A stretch of DNA of 34,627 bases from Ignavibacteriales bacterium (GCA_016193365.1 JACPSI010000128.1:1-34627); one strand, 5' to 3'; counted from the stretch's first letter, positions 8,191-16,310 are shown. Made by a program: numbers and translations. The notes: generated by a model from the sequence alone, not told the origin.

Positions 8191-9062
8191 TGCTTTAGTT
8201 TTTTCTTAGCAGAACCATTGTCCAGCGCAGCACGTGCTTCACGAACTCCGTCTTTTAGAGACGGTGCCCTCCCCGCAACAAAAATGGCGGCTCCAGCATT
8301 CAAGACGGCGATTTCCCTGGGAGCTCCATTGTTACCTCCGAGAATCCCCGTAATAATCTCCGCGTTTTGCACCGTGTCTCCTCCACGAATAGCTTCGGGC
8401 GATGCCATGTGCACACCGACGTCCTCGGCTTTAAGTTGATACGTTGAGACCGAGTCGTTCCTCAACTCGCTTACTTTTGTCGCACCAACGGTCGATAGTT
8501 CATCCAATCCCCCATCTCCATGCACAACGAGAGCGTGCTCCGATCCCAGATCCTTCAGAACCCGAGCCATCGTCTCCGTCAATGATGCCCGAAAAACACC
8601 GAGAACCTGTCTCTTCGCTCCCGCAGGGTTCGTAAGCGGCCCGAGAATATTGAAAATCGTTCGAATTGACAAATCCTTCCTAACTCCGACTGCGTATTTC
8701 ATTGCCTGATGCATGTGGGGAGCGAACAAAAATGTAATGCCGACCTCCTCGAGTACTTTCGAAACTTTTTCCACGGGGATCTCAATATTCACGCCGAGAG
8801 CTTTCAGCACATCCGCACTTCCACACCGACTTGAAACAGCTCTGTTCCCGGTTGACTGAATACGAATAGCTTTTTCCCGCATTGCACGGGCACAGCCCGC
8901 AATCTCATCCGGCGTTTCACCTTTTGACCGCAAGCCCATCAGGAAACCGGCAATCTGCCCCTCAGTCGTATTCCCGCTCATGATCTCGCTCATGGCTTCG
9001 CGGGCTTCCGACGAGGTGAGATCCTGGCGTTCAGCCAGTTTTGCGATAACTTCTTGTATCAT
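8166..9062 (-). CDS. trpD: Anthranilate phosphoribosyltransferase with internal deletion of the PRPP-binding loop
   Basis: TrpD transfers phosphoribose from PRPP to anthranilate. The helical N-terminus (MSGNTTEGQIAGFLMGLRSKGET), the FAPHMHQAMKYAVGVRKDL anthranilate region, FNILGPLTNPAG and the metal-binding HGDGGLDELS are all well conserved. At residues 65-80 the chain runs AIRIQSTGNRAVSSRCGSAD, whereas the family has about 36 more residues between AIRI and GNR. Those contain GTGGDG, the N-(I/L)-ST segment and the KH of KHGNR, which bind PRPP. The total of 298 residues fits a family length near 335 minus that stretch. The frame is intact, so this is a clean in-frame loss. By known mechanism the protein should be inactive, unless the deletion is an assembly error. 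It starts 3 bases after the M48 gene. Confidence 0.92.
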   Translation of the reverse strand: MIQEVIAKLAERQDLTSSEAREAMSEIMSGNTTEGQIAGFLMGLRSKGETPDEIAGCARAMREKAIRIQSTGNRAVSSRCGSADVLKALGVNIEIPVEKVSKVLEEVGITFLFAPHMHQAMKYAVGVRKDLSIRTIFNILGPLTNPAGAKRQVLGVFRASLTETMARVLKDLGSEHALVVHGDGGLDELSTVGATKVSELRNDSVSTYQLKAEDVGVHMASPEAIRGGDTVQNAEIITGILGGNNGAPREIAVLNAGAAIFVAGRAPSLKDGVREARAALDNGSAKKKLKQWIEATNS

Positions 9063-9065
9063 GTT

Positions 9066-9893
9066 TCAAGGCAGCCTGTTCTTAAATTCAGCATAACGAA
9101 CGGAGAAGATATTGTTTTCTGTCGGTTCTGGATATCCTAAGAACTGCACTTGTTTTGTGACATTGTGAATGCGATCCTGCGGCAAAGGGTGCGTCGAGAG
9201 AAAACGTTGAAACGCGCCACCACGCCCTCCCGTCCCTCCAATTTTTTCGAAAAAATATCGGATTCCACCGGGATAATACTCGGTCGAACGCAAGTATTTG
9301 ATTGAAAAGTTATCCGCTTCCTCCTCATCGCCTCTGCTATTCCGAAGCAAGGCAAGACCCGTGAAAAGGTTTCCGGCAATTTTTTCGGTCTCACCCGGAT
9401 TTCCTCCCAGAAGGACACTCAGCACTATTTGATAACCGAGTGCAGCCGTCATCCGCCTTGTGGCGTGCCGTTTCTCCGCATGGGCAATCTCATGGCCGAT
9501 AACCCCCGCCAATGTCGCTTCATTATCCACGAATTTCAAGAGCCCTGTATAGACGTAAATATAGCCACCCGGCGTACAAAATGCGTTGATTGTACTGTCG
9601 TCTTTAATAATCTCGAATTGATAAGCATAGATGCCTCGTTTGACGATGTCGGGTGATGCGAGTATCTTCCGGCCTATGTGTTCGACATATGCCTTCACAT
9701 CAGGACGATCTTTCAGCAACGGATACTCTTTTGGGGTTTTTCGAATCTCCTGGTCAATCTGTTTCCCCAGCTCGATATCTTTCGAATCCGGGAAGAGGTT
9801 AATCCCAAGTGAGCCACCGCAACTGAGGGAAAAAAACGAGAATGTTGCCGCGAACATCCAAATGTTGATAGTCGCCGCTTTACCGTTGGTCAT
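9066..9893 (-). CDS. M48 family metalloprotease, probable lipoprotein
   Basis: The 275-residue protein starts with a hydrophobic segment ending in FSLSCGG, a loose lipobox with C25, so it is probably anchored in the envelope. The zinc site is clear: HEIAH at 134-138 within GVIGHEIAHAEKRHATRR, and the downstream SRGDEEEAD (186-194) supplying the third ligand. This matches M48C-type (BepA/LoiP-like) periplasmic proteases involved in outer-membrane protein quality control. No TPR extension is present, unlike BepA. The ATG overlaps the truA stop as ATGA. The pairing with truA and trpD looks positional rather than functional. Confidence 0.9.
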   Translation of the reverse strand: MTNGKAATINIWMFAATFSFFSLSCGGSLGINLFPDSKDIELGKQIDQEIRKTPKEYPLLKDRPDVKAYVEHIGRKILASPDIVKRGIYAYQFEIIKDDSTINAFCTPGGYIYVYTGLLKFVDNEATLAGVIGHEIAHAEKRHATRRMTAALGYQIVLSVLLGGNPGETEKIAGNLFTGLALLRNSRGDEEEADNFSIKYLRSTEYYPGGIRYFFEKIGGTGGRGGAFQRFLSTHPLPQDRIHNVTKQVQFLGYPEPTENNIFSVRYAEFKNRLP

Positions 9894-10624
9894 TGTTCGT
9901 ACGTCACGTGTTCAAGAAACAAGCCGCAGGCTGGCGCCGTCATTCCCGCGGCCGTCCGGTTTTTTGCACTCAGAATGTCCTCGAAATCCTCCATCCGCCG
10001 ATAGCCTCGCCCGACATCGACCATGGTACCGACGAGTGCGCGCACCATACCATGAAGGAAACGATTTGCCGATATATCAAACTCCAATACAGAATCGCGA
10101 ACCGTCCACGTTGTGGATAAAACGTTGCAACGGTGATGTTCCACTTCAGATTCGCTCTTGCAGAATGACGAAAAATCATGTTCTCCGATGACAAGCCGCC
10201 CACATTGCTTCATGAGGTCAATATCGAGCTTGTACGAAAGGCTCCAGCAGTACTTCCTGAAGAGAGCCGTGGGGTGTTGACTGATGTAATACTTGTAGTG
10301 GCGTCCCTTTGCGCTGTACCTTGCATGAAACTTATCGTCAACTCCTTCTGCACTGAGCACCACGATATCCTTCGGCAGGACTCCGTTCAGAGACCTCACA
10401 AGGCTTGTTTCTTCAATCTTCTGTGCGCTCCGAAAGTTCGCCACCTGGCCTCGCGCGTGCACGCCGGCATCCGTCCGGCCCGCCCCGGTAACACGGGTGT
10501 CCCCCTGAAGGATCTGCTTCAGCGCTCGCTCAAGCTCACCCTGAACAGACCGCCCGTTTTCCTGATACTGCCATCCGACAAAATCCGTACCATCATATTC
10601 AAGGACAAGTTTCACATTTTGCAT
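9890..10624 (-). CDS. truA: tRNA pseudouridine(38-40) synthase
   Basis: TruA isomerises uridines 38-40 in the tRNA anticodon stem-loop. The 244-residue protein contains the catalytic GRTDAGVHA motif with D52, LEYDGTDFVGWQYQ at the N-terminus, RHYKYYIS mid-protein and RFLHGMVRALVGTMVDVGRG in the C-terminal half, all typical. Length is standard. The start codon is an ATG at 10624 without a clear Shine-Dalgarno sequence. A terminator-like hairpin ends only 17 bases upstream, which leaves little room for a dedicated promoter. The stop is coupled to the metalloprotease gene by ATGA. Confidence 0.96.
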   Translation of the reverse strand: MQNVKLVLEYDGTDFVGWQYQENGRSVQGELERALKQILQGDTRVTGAGRTDAGVHARGQVANFRSAQKIEETSLVRSLNGVLPKDIVVLSAEGVDDKFHARYSAKGRHYKYYISQHPTALFRKYCWSLSYKLDIDLMKQCGRLVIGEHDFSSFCKSESEVEHHRCNVLSTTWTVRDSVLEFDISANRFLHGMVRALVGTMVDVGRGYRRMEDFEDILSAKNRTAAGMTAPACGLFLEHVTYEQ

Positions 10625-10641
10625 TGCTCGACCCGGGAAAC

Positions 10642-10667
10642 AAAAAATCCCGCATTGCTGGCGGGAT
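10642..10667 (-). terminator. Intrinsic terminator-like hairpin in front of truA
   Basis: Read on the minus strand, a 7-bp stem (ATCCCGC at 10647-10653 paired with GCGGGAT at 10661-10667, 7-base loop) is followed by six T residues. It lies 24 bases after the stop of the DUF5683-like gene and 17 bases before the truA ATG. It may terminate the upstream operon or act as a leaky attenuator for truA. Confidence 0.7.
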
Positions 10668-10691
10668 CCTCACTATCTCGACGATGTACTC

Positions 10692-11426
10692 TTAGAACTC
10701 TTTTGAGATCTTCAGCTCTACGCCATGGGTTGCGAGGAAACCGCCCAAAGGAATCACCCGAAGTTGCCACGCTCCTTCATACTGCACGCGCCTGTTGTGA
10801 GCAGCCGCTGCTCTTCCGGCCATAAATGCCGAGACAATGCGATTAACGACCGCGGCTCCGATAAGAAAATTCGCGTTTCGAAAAGTCTCGTCACTTCGAA
10901 TCCTCAGCGATTTGAATTGTTCGCGATGGAAATCGTTATCCCATTGCCAGGCGTGATCGGACGAGGTGTACAACAGGCTATACTCCCGATTCCGGAGTTT
11001 CTGCTGATTGTAATCCCCGACATTTCCAAAGTTGCCCAGGTTGACTTCAAATTGCTCATCTTTGCCGTCAAGCTGAGCATTTGCGTGTTGGCGTGCAAAT
11101 GCCCTTGCATCATTGCGGAGCCAGTTGCCGTGCGAAATGAAACCAGCATAGGTCAGCCAAAGACCCGCATCACCCATGAGGAAATACTTTCCCGTTGAAA
11201 ACGAGCCCGCATACAATTCCCCCACGCCGGGGAGGGCCAGAGAGTACGCCACAGCCAGCCAAACAGATTTTTGCTTCGCCCCCTCCTGAAATAAGAACAT
11301 ATCGCTCTTTTGAAATTCCCGTTCCGGATGTTCGACTGCGAAAAAGTTTTTGATTCTCGCTTGAGGCAGCACGCATTGCACGCACAAAATCATGATCGCA
11401 CAAAACATTTGAGCCCGTGCAATCAC
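10692..11426 (-). CDS. DUF5683-like envelope protein of unknown function
   Basis: The 244-residue protein has a likely signal peptide (MIARAQMFCAIMILCVQCVLPQA). Two hydrophobic segments around residues 53-100 carry SLALPGVGELYAGSFSTGKYF, a PG-x-G-(Q/E)-x-Y pattern like that of Bacteroidota DUF5683 proteins. The middle is hydrophilic and Asn/Gln-rich (about 105-170). A second hydrophobic helix (NFLIGAAVVNRIVSAFMAGRAAA) and a short beta-like C-terminus ending in VELKISKEF follow. It is predicted to be in the envelope; no catalytic motif is visible. The ATG overlaps the mtaB stop as ATGA. The DUF5683 relation is tentative, resting on one motif and on topology. Confidence 0.6.
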   Translation of the reverse strand: MIARAQMFCAIMILCVQCVLPQARIKNFFAVEHPEREFQKSDMFLFQEGAKQKSVWLAVAYSLALPGVGELYAGSFSTGKYFLMGDAGLWLTYAGFISHGNWLRNDARAFARQHANAQLDGKDEQFEVNLGNFGNVGDYNQQKLRNREYSLLYTSSDHAWQWDNDFHREQFKSLRIRSDETFRNANFLIGAAVVNRIVSAFMAGRAAAAHNRRVQYEGAWQLRVIPLGGFLATHGVELKISKEF

Positions 11427-12754
11427 GCGGCCACCACTTCGGTCATCTCAGGAGTATCGACAGCACAAATCTCTCCCGTACAGCCATTTCCAGTTACTCC
11501 CGTAATCTGCACTTGAAGTATTTCGTTCTTTAGCTCTTGAGTTGATGCAACATCAACACGTACGTATTCTTCTGTTAACCCGGTGCACAATCCTTGCCCA
11601 CGATTCTCCTCGAACAGCACGTTCATAAGTCGGCCATGGAACGATTCGTAAAAGAGTCGCTTTTTGCGCATACTCAGGATTCGGAGTTTTTCGCTTCGTT
11701 CGGCGCGCACACGCGGCTCCACTGCATTGCCGAACTCCGCCGCAGGTGTATTTGGGCGCTCTGAATAAGAGAACACATGGAGGTACGAAATCGGCAGATC
11801 CGTAAGAAATCGTTGCGTCTCATCAAACAGGAAATCGGATTCACCGGGAAAACCGACGATAACATCGGCGCCAATACCCGCGAGAGGAGCGCTTCTTTTG
11901 ATGCGTTCGACGCGATTTGTATACAAAGACGTCACATACCTTCGTCTCATGTTGTTTAAAATCGTATCAGCTCCGGATTGAAGGGGGATATGAAAATGCT
12001 TGCAGAGTTTCGGCTCCGACAGCCAGAAATCCAGGAGTTCGTCCGTCAGGAGGTTCGGCTCAATTGAACTGACCCGAATTCTCTCCAACCCTTCAACACG
12101 CACAAATTGCTGCAAGAGCGAGAGCAAATTCGTTCCGATTTTTTTTCCATAGTCACCAACGTTCACACCCGTGAGTACGATTTCTTTGTAGCCTCCGTCG
12201 ACCGTCTGTCTGGCATAGGAAACAAGGTCCTGTACCGGCACGCTTCGGCTTTCCCCGCGGGCCAACGGAATTGTACAAAAAGAACAGTTGTAGTCGCAGC
12301 CGTCTTGAATCTTTAGAAATGCCCGTGTTCTTTCGGCGAAACCTGCCGAAGAAGCTATGTGAAACTCTTGCTTTTCCGTGATTGGGGAAACCCGAATGTC
12401 CGGAAGAGCTTTTTTGCGGAATCCAGATGCGTAGTTCATGAGATCGAACTTTTCCCTTGTGCCGAGAACAAGGTCGACACCGGGAATCAAAGCGATTTCC
12501 TGAGGTTGAAGCTGAGCATAGCAGCCCGCGACGATGACAAAGGCATCCGGCGAATGGCGTAAGGCCCGTCGCACGAGCTGTCGGCATTCGCGATCCGCCC
12601 GCTCCGTTACACTGCACGTGTTAATGACCACAACGTCGGCGTGCTCGTCGATGCGGACAGGTGTGTACCCTCGCTGGACAAATTGCCTGCCAATCGTGGA
12701 CGTTTCGGCAAAGTTCAGTTTGCAGCCAAGAGTATGGAGAGCGACACGTTTCAT
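11423..12754 (-). CDS. mtaB: tRNA t6A37 methylthiotransferase (radical SAM)
   Basis: MtaB converts t6A37 of ANN-decoding tRNAs to ms2t6A. The N-terminal UPF0004 domain binds an auxiliary 4Fe-4S cluster through C11 (TLGCKLN), C47 (NTCSVT) and C78 (AGCYA). The radical-SAM cluster motif is CDYNCSFC (C153, C157, C160), followed by IPLARGESRS. A TRAM-type domain occupies the last 60 or so residues. The NTCSVTERAD and TLGCKLNFAE signatures favour MtaB over MiaB or RimO. The ATG is only 4 bases beyond a terminator hairpin and has no Shine-Dalgarno sequence, so expression may depend on read-through from rpsA. Confidence 0.94.
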   Translation of the reverse strand: MKRVALHTLGCKLNFAETSTIGRQFVQRGYTPVRIDEHADVVVINTCSVTERADRECRQLVRRALRHSPDAFVIVAGCYAQLQPQEIALIPGVDLVLGTREKFDLMNYASGFRKKALPDIRVSPITEKQEFHIASSAGFAERTRAFLKIQDGCDYNCSFCTIPLARGESRSVPVQDLVSYARQTVDGGYKEIVLTGVNVGDYGKKIGTNLLSLLQQFVRVEGLERIRVSSIEPNLLTDELLDFWLSEPKLCKHFHIPLQSGADTILNNMRRRYVTSLYTNRVERIKRSAPLAGIGADVIVGFPGESDFLFDETQRFLTDLPISYLHVFSYSERPNTPAAEFGNAVEPRVRAERSEKLRILSMRKKRLFYESFHGRLMNVLFEENRGQGLCTGLTEEYVRVDVASTQELKNEILQVQITGVTGNGCTGEICAVDTPEMTEVVAA

Positions 12755-12758
12755 AAAG

Positions 12759-12796
12759 AAAAAGAGTTGCCCGATTGAGTTCGAACAACTCTTTTT
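12759..12796 (-). terminator. Bidirectional intrinsic terminator after rpsA
   Basis: An 11-bp perfect inverted repeat (AAAAAGAGTTG at 12759-12769, CAACTCTTTTT at 12786-12796) flanks a 16-base loop. A-rich and T-rich flanks give a T-tract on either strand. On the minus strand it follows the rpsA stop by 18 bases and ends 4 bases before the mtaB ATG. Confidence 0.8.
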
Positions 12797-12814
12797 GAGA
12801 ACATTGGATGAGTG

Positions 12815-14560
12815 TTAATTTGTGCTTGGAGTTTCCGTAAAGCTGGATTCAGATGGCGTTATGGGCATCGTGACGATATCCTTCAGCGTCATCGGCGAGA
12901 GTTTATGGGAGGCCACGTAGTCGTCTACAAGCCTCTGTTCCTTTCCTCGCAAGTATTCGAGAGCGGAGAGGACGATCTTCTTGCTCTCCTTATCGAATTC
13001 GATCACTTTCAAATTCAGCGTATCGCCGACTCTGAAGGATTCAGCGATATTCTTCACAGGAGTTTGTGATAACTGAGAAAGGGGCACGAATCCGTCCACG
13101 CCCAGCGGTAATTCGACGATCACTCCCTTTTCGATGATTCGAACGACCTTGCCTTCAACATCTGTCCCAACTTTATAGGAGTTTTCAAAAGCTTCCCAGG
13201 GATTGTCCTGAATTTGTTTGTGGCCGAGCGAAATGCGCCTTTGCTCAACATCGATTGCGAGGATTACGACATCGATCTTGTCGCCTTTTTTAACAACTTC
13301 ACCCGGATGACGGATTTTCTTCGTCCACGACAGGTCAGAAATATGCACCAACCCGTCGACACCCTCTTCGAGCTCCACAAACACTCCAAAGTTCGTCAGA
13401 TTGCGAACGGCGCCGGTGTGCTTTGAGCCGATGGGATACTTCTGCATGAGCGTCGTCCAGGGATCGGGCTCGAGCTGTTTCATGCCGAGCGAGATCTTCT
13501 TTCCATCTTTATCGAGCGAGAGAATGATGCCGTCCACCATTTGTCCCATCGAGACAACTTGCGAGGGGTGCTTGATGTGCTGAGTCCAACTCATCTCCGA
13601 AATGTGGATAAGCCCTTCGATGCCTTTCTCGATCTCGACAAATGCGCCGTAATCCGTCAGCGAGACCACCTTGCCTGTAACCTTCGTGCCAACAGGATAC
13701 TTCAGGTCAATGTTTTCCCATGGATGCGGCAGCAGCTGCTTCATGCCCAGCGATATTCGTTTCTTTTCCTGGTCGAAATCGAGGACAACGACGTTGACAG
13801 TTTGGTCAAGTTTCACGACTTCCGAGGGATGATTGACGCGTCCCCAAGAGAGGTCGGTAATGTGCACAAGTCCATCGACGCCTCCAAGGTCCACGAAAAC
13901 GCCGAAATCGGTAATTGCCTTGGCATGGCCTTCAAGGATTTGGCCTTTTTCAAGACTGTCGAGGATGGTTTTTCGCTGGCTGGCAAGTTCTTCTTCGACG
14001 AGGATCTTATGACTCACGACAACATTTTCAGACGGATGATTGACCTTGACCACTCGGAAATCCATTTCTCTCCCGATAAAAGCATCGAAATCACGTACCG
14101 GCCGAACGTCAATTTGGGATCCCGGCAAAAATGCATCGAGTCCCATCAAATCAACGACGATGCCGCCCTTGGTGCGTCGAACGCATCTTCCCCTGAGCAC
14201 TTCGCCTTTTTCGTACGAGCGGACGATCCGTTCCCACACACGCATGAAATCCGCGCGCTTGCGCGACAGGACAAGCTGTCCGTCTTTATTTTCGACGCTT
14301 TCGAGAAAGACCTCGACTTCGTCGCCGATTTTCATTTCTTTCAGGTTGGGAAATTCGCCGACGGAAACAGAGCCTTCGGATTTGAACCCGATGTCAATTG
14401 CCACATTCGAATCTCCGATATGCACGATCCGGCCCTTTACGATTTCTCCGGCATGAAACGACCCCATCGTGCTTTCATACAGCTTTGCTAACTCTTTGTA
14501 TTCACTTTCTGAATACCCGTTTCCCTCTACATCAAGTGGTACATTTAAGGCTTGCGCCAT
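12815..14560 (-). CDS. rpsA: 30S ribosomal protein S1
   Basis: The 581-residue protein contains six S1 RNA-binding repeats at roughly 36-101, 118-185, 205-274, 290-361, 377-448 and 464-533. Repeats 3-6 carry the canonical FGVFV/YGAFVE and GLVHI(T/S)(D/E)(L/M)SW signatures; the first two are divergent ribosome-docking domains, as in Escherichia coli S1. S1 recruits and unwinds mRNA on the 30S subunit. A strong GGAGG (14565-14569) lies 4 bases before the ATG, unusual among its neighbours. The leader holds a duplicated initiation-like sequence and a short overlapping reading frame, possible targets of S1 autoregulation. It follows ispH and cmk, a common arrangement. Confidence 0.97.
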   Translation of the reverse strand: MAQALNVPLDVEGNGYSESEYKELAKLYESTMGSFHAGEIVKGRIVHIGDSNVAIDIGFKSEGSVSVGEFPNLKEMKIGDEVEVFLESVENKDGQLVLSRKRADFMRVWERIVRSYEKGEVLRGRCVRRTKGGIVVDLMGLDAFLPGSQIDVRPVRDFDAFIGREMDFRVVKVNHPSENVVVSHKILVEEELASQRKTILDSLEKGQILEGHAKAITDFGVFVDLGGVDGLVHITDLSWGRVNHPSEVVKLDQTVNVVVLDFDQEKKRISLGMKQLLPHPWENIDLKYPVGTKVTGKVVSLTDYGAFVEIEKGIEGLIHISEMSWTQHIKHPSQVVSMGQMVDGIILSLDKDGKKISLGMKQLEPDPWTTLMQKYPIGSKHTGAVRNLTNFGVFVELEEGVDGLVHISDLSWTKKIRHPGEVVKKGDKIDVVILAIDVEQRRISLGHKQIQDNPWEAFENSYKVGTDVEGKVVRIIEKGVIVELPLGVDGFVPLSQLSQTPVKNIAESFRVGDTLNLKVIEFDKESKKIVLSALEYLRGKEQRLVDDYVASHKLSPMTLKDIVTMPITPSESSFTETPSTN

Positions 14561-14613
14561 TCATCCTCCGGACAACGACAATACCCTCTGCTGTCATTCT
14601 CGATGCCAGTCAT
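14545..14613 (-). other. Short upstream reading frame overlapping the rpsA start
   Basis: An ATG at 14613 opens a 22-codon frame (MTGIENDSRGYCRC...) ending in TAA at 14545-14547, inside rpsA codons 5-6 in a different frame. It covers the rpsA ribosome-binding site and start. No good Shine-Dalgarno sequence precedes it (GTGTGAG only), so translation is speculative. Confidence 0.25.
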
Positions 14614-14633
14614 CTCACACCGGCCAACGACAA
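14568..14633 (-). repeat. Duplicated 14-mer in the rpsA leader
   Basis: The 14-mers at 14620-14633 (TTGTCGTTGGCCGG on the minus strand) and 14568-14581 (TTGTCGTTGTCCGG) match at 13 of 14 bases, 38 bases apart. Similarity continues into the bases that follow: GATGACTGGC after the distal copy and GATGAATGGC after the proximal copy, the latter containing the rpsA ATG. The rest of the 148-base leader (14561-14708) shows no further gene. A TTGACA near 14660-14665 lacks a convincing partner. Confidence 0.6.
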
Positions 14634-14708
14634 CTTCGGTACAAATAGGTTAATGAATAATGGATTACGTGATGACTGTCAAACAAACGGAGCAACAAAC
14701 CAACGCCT

Positions 14709-15608
14709 TCATGCTGCGGCAGGTTGTTGTTCAAACTTTTCTTCGATAACTTTTTTCACCGATTCCATCAGCCACTGAGGGGTTGACGTAGCTCCCGTCA
14801 CTCCCACTGTTTCAATACCGTCAAACCAGTCGGCGTTCAACTCCGGTGTATCCTCGATAAAATATGTCCGCGGGTTTTCCGATCTGGTGATTTCAAACAA
14901 CACTTTGCCGTTGGAACTATGCCTGCCCGCCACGAAGATAACCACATCGTTGGCCTTCGCGAATTCGCGAAGCTTCTTATCCCGGCCTGAAACCTGGCCA
15001 CAAATAGTGTCTTTTGCATGAAAACCGATTGCCTCGTCCTCGATGGAACCAACCACAAGTTCGGCCACCCGCCGTTCAAGTTCCTGCTTGATCTTGTAAA
15101 ACGTTGGCTTATCCATGGTTGTTTGCGAAAACAGTACCGTCTTCCGGCTCAGGTCTACTTTGTCGATCTCTTCGAGCGACTTGATGACCACACCCTCGCC
15201 ATTCGTCTGGCCCACCAGGCCTATCACCTCGGCATGCTCTTTTTTCCCGTAAACAACAACCTGGTAGCCGTCGAGGTAAAATCGTCGGATTCGTTCCTGC
15301 ACTTTCGTTACCACCGGACATGTCGCGTCGATGATCGTAATCCCCAATTCCTCAGCTTTTTTGTATGTTGATGGCGGTTCCCCATGAGCCCGGATCAAAA
15401 CTGTTTGACCCTTTGCTTTCTCCATATCAGACAAGGTTATCGTCTTCAAACCTTCCTCTTCGAGGCGCTTGATTTCCATCGGGTTGTGGATGATCTCCCC
15501 CAGTGAGTACATCGCTCTCCCTTTACCCGCCAACTCCTGCTCGGCGATTTCAATCGTCCTTACCACGCCCCAGCAAAACCCTGAATGTCGGTCAACAGTA
15601 ACCTTCAC
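14709..15608 (-). CDS. ispH: 4-hydroxy-3-methylbut-2-enyl diphosphate reductase
   Basis: IspH performs the last step of the MEP isoprenoid pathway, giving IPP and DMAPP. The three cluster cysteines are C12 (GFCWGV), C97 (DATCPVV) and C203 (DTICGQV). Substrate-binding residues are visible in EIIHNP (H41), RAHGEPP (H75) and KKEHAEVIG, plus GRHSSN and VTGATSTP in the C-terminal domain. Length (299) is normal. The start is GTG at 15608, overlapping the cmk stop as GTGA; an in-frame ATG is not available nearby. It sits between cmk and rpsA. Confidence 0.96.
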   Translation of the reverse strand: MKVTVDRHSGFCWGVVRTIEIAEQELAGKGRAMYSLGEIIHNPMEIKRLEEEGLKTITLSDMEKAKGQTVLIRAHGEPPSTYKKAEELGITIIDATCPVVTKVQERIRRFYLDGYQVVVYGKKEHAEVIGLVGQTNGEGVVIKSLEEIDKVDLSRKTVLFSQTTMDKPTFYKIKQELERRVAELVVGSIEDEAIGFHAKDTICGQVSGRDKKLREFAKANDVVIFVAGRHSSNGKVLFEITRSENPRTYFIEDTPELNADWFDGIETVGVTGATSTPQWLMESVKKVIEEKFEQQPAAA

Positions 15609-16288
15609 AATTTCTTCCTTCTGAGAATTTCTTTTGCTTTCTGTACGATAAAATTCGCCTGTTCTTCCAGCGAGAGGTCGGATGTGTCGAGTACAAAAGC
15701 GTCTTTAGCCTGTTTCAACGGGCTTGCGTCCCTCGTTGAATCTTTCCGGTCTCTCTCTTCAATCTCCGTCGTGAGGCTTTGTTCGTCTACCTCAACTCCA
15801 TCAACAGCCAACTCTTTTTTTCTTCTGCGAGCACGTTCGGTGACATTTGCCACCATGAAGACCTTCAAGTCGGCGTCGGGCAAAACAACCGTCCCGATAT
15901 CCCGGCCTTCCAACACGACTCCACCGCTGGCTGCCATCTTCCGTTGTTCACGGACAAGTACTTCCCGCACATCCGGTATGCTACTGATGGAGCTCACAGA
16001 CTTCGTGACCTCGCCGGTTCGAATCCGGTGAGTCACATCCCGCCCATCAATAAAAACTTTCGTTGAGTTGTGAGAGATTTCGAGACGGATTTCGCTCCGT
16101 CGGGCAAGAGCAGAAACGCTCTCACGGTCTCCCGGCAAAATCCCTTCCTCCAACACTTTGACCGTAATCGCCCTGTACATCGCCCCTGTGTCCACGTGAA
16201 TGTAACCCAATTTCTTAGCAACCAGCTTCGCTGTGCTGCTCTTTCCCGCTCCCGCAGGCCCGTCGATGGCGATAACAATTTTTCTCAA
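15605..16288 (-). CDS. cmk: Cytidylate kinase
   Basis: Cmk phosphorylates CMP and dCMP to the diphosphates. The 227-residue protein has the P-loop GPAGAGKSST (10-19), HVDTGAMYRAIT for nucleotide-monophosphate binding, VVLEGRDIGTVV, and RARRRKKE in the LID. DSTRDASPLKQAKDAFVLDTS is the family's C-terminal signature. The start codon is a TTG at 16288. No in-frame ATG exists before an upstream TAA, and the family's conserved N-terminus begins immediately. A Bacteroidota-type promoter 22 bases upstream probably drives cmk-ispH-rpsA. Confidence 0.94.
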   Translation of the reverse strand: MRKIVIAIDGPAGAGKSSTAKLVAKKLGYIHVDTGAMYRAITVKVLEEGILPGDRESVSALARRSEIRLEISHNSTKVFIDGRDVTHRIRTGEVTKSVSSISSIPDVREVLVREQRKMAASGGVVLEGRDIGTVVLPDADLKVFMVANVTERARRRKKELAVDGVEVDEQSLTTEIEERDRKDSTRDASPLKQAKDAFVLDTSDLSLEEQANFIVQKAKEILRRKKL

Positions 16289-16310
16289 CGAACGTTCAAC
16301 AATCAGGTGT

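Noticed and set aside
7303-8439. Long plus-strand open frame (378 codons) across corC and trpD
   Set aside because: It is antisense to two clearly conserved genes, has no recognisable domain and no start signal; it is a shadow of codon bias.
8166-9062. TrpD region as a frameshifted pseudogene
   Set aside because: The frame is continuous with conserved sequence on both sides; the loss is in frame, so I keep it as a CDS with a deletion.
13541-14491. Plus-strand open frame of 316 codons inside rpsA
   Set aside because: Antisense to the repeated S1 domains; composition is His/Phe/Asp-rich without any known motif.
14561-14708. tRNA or riboswitch in the rpsA leader
   Set aside because: No cloverleaf or known riboswitch core could be drawn; only the duplication and weak promoter-like hexamers are seen.
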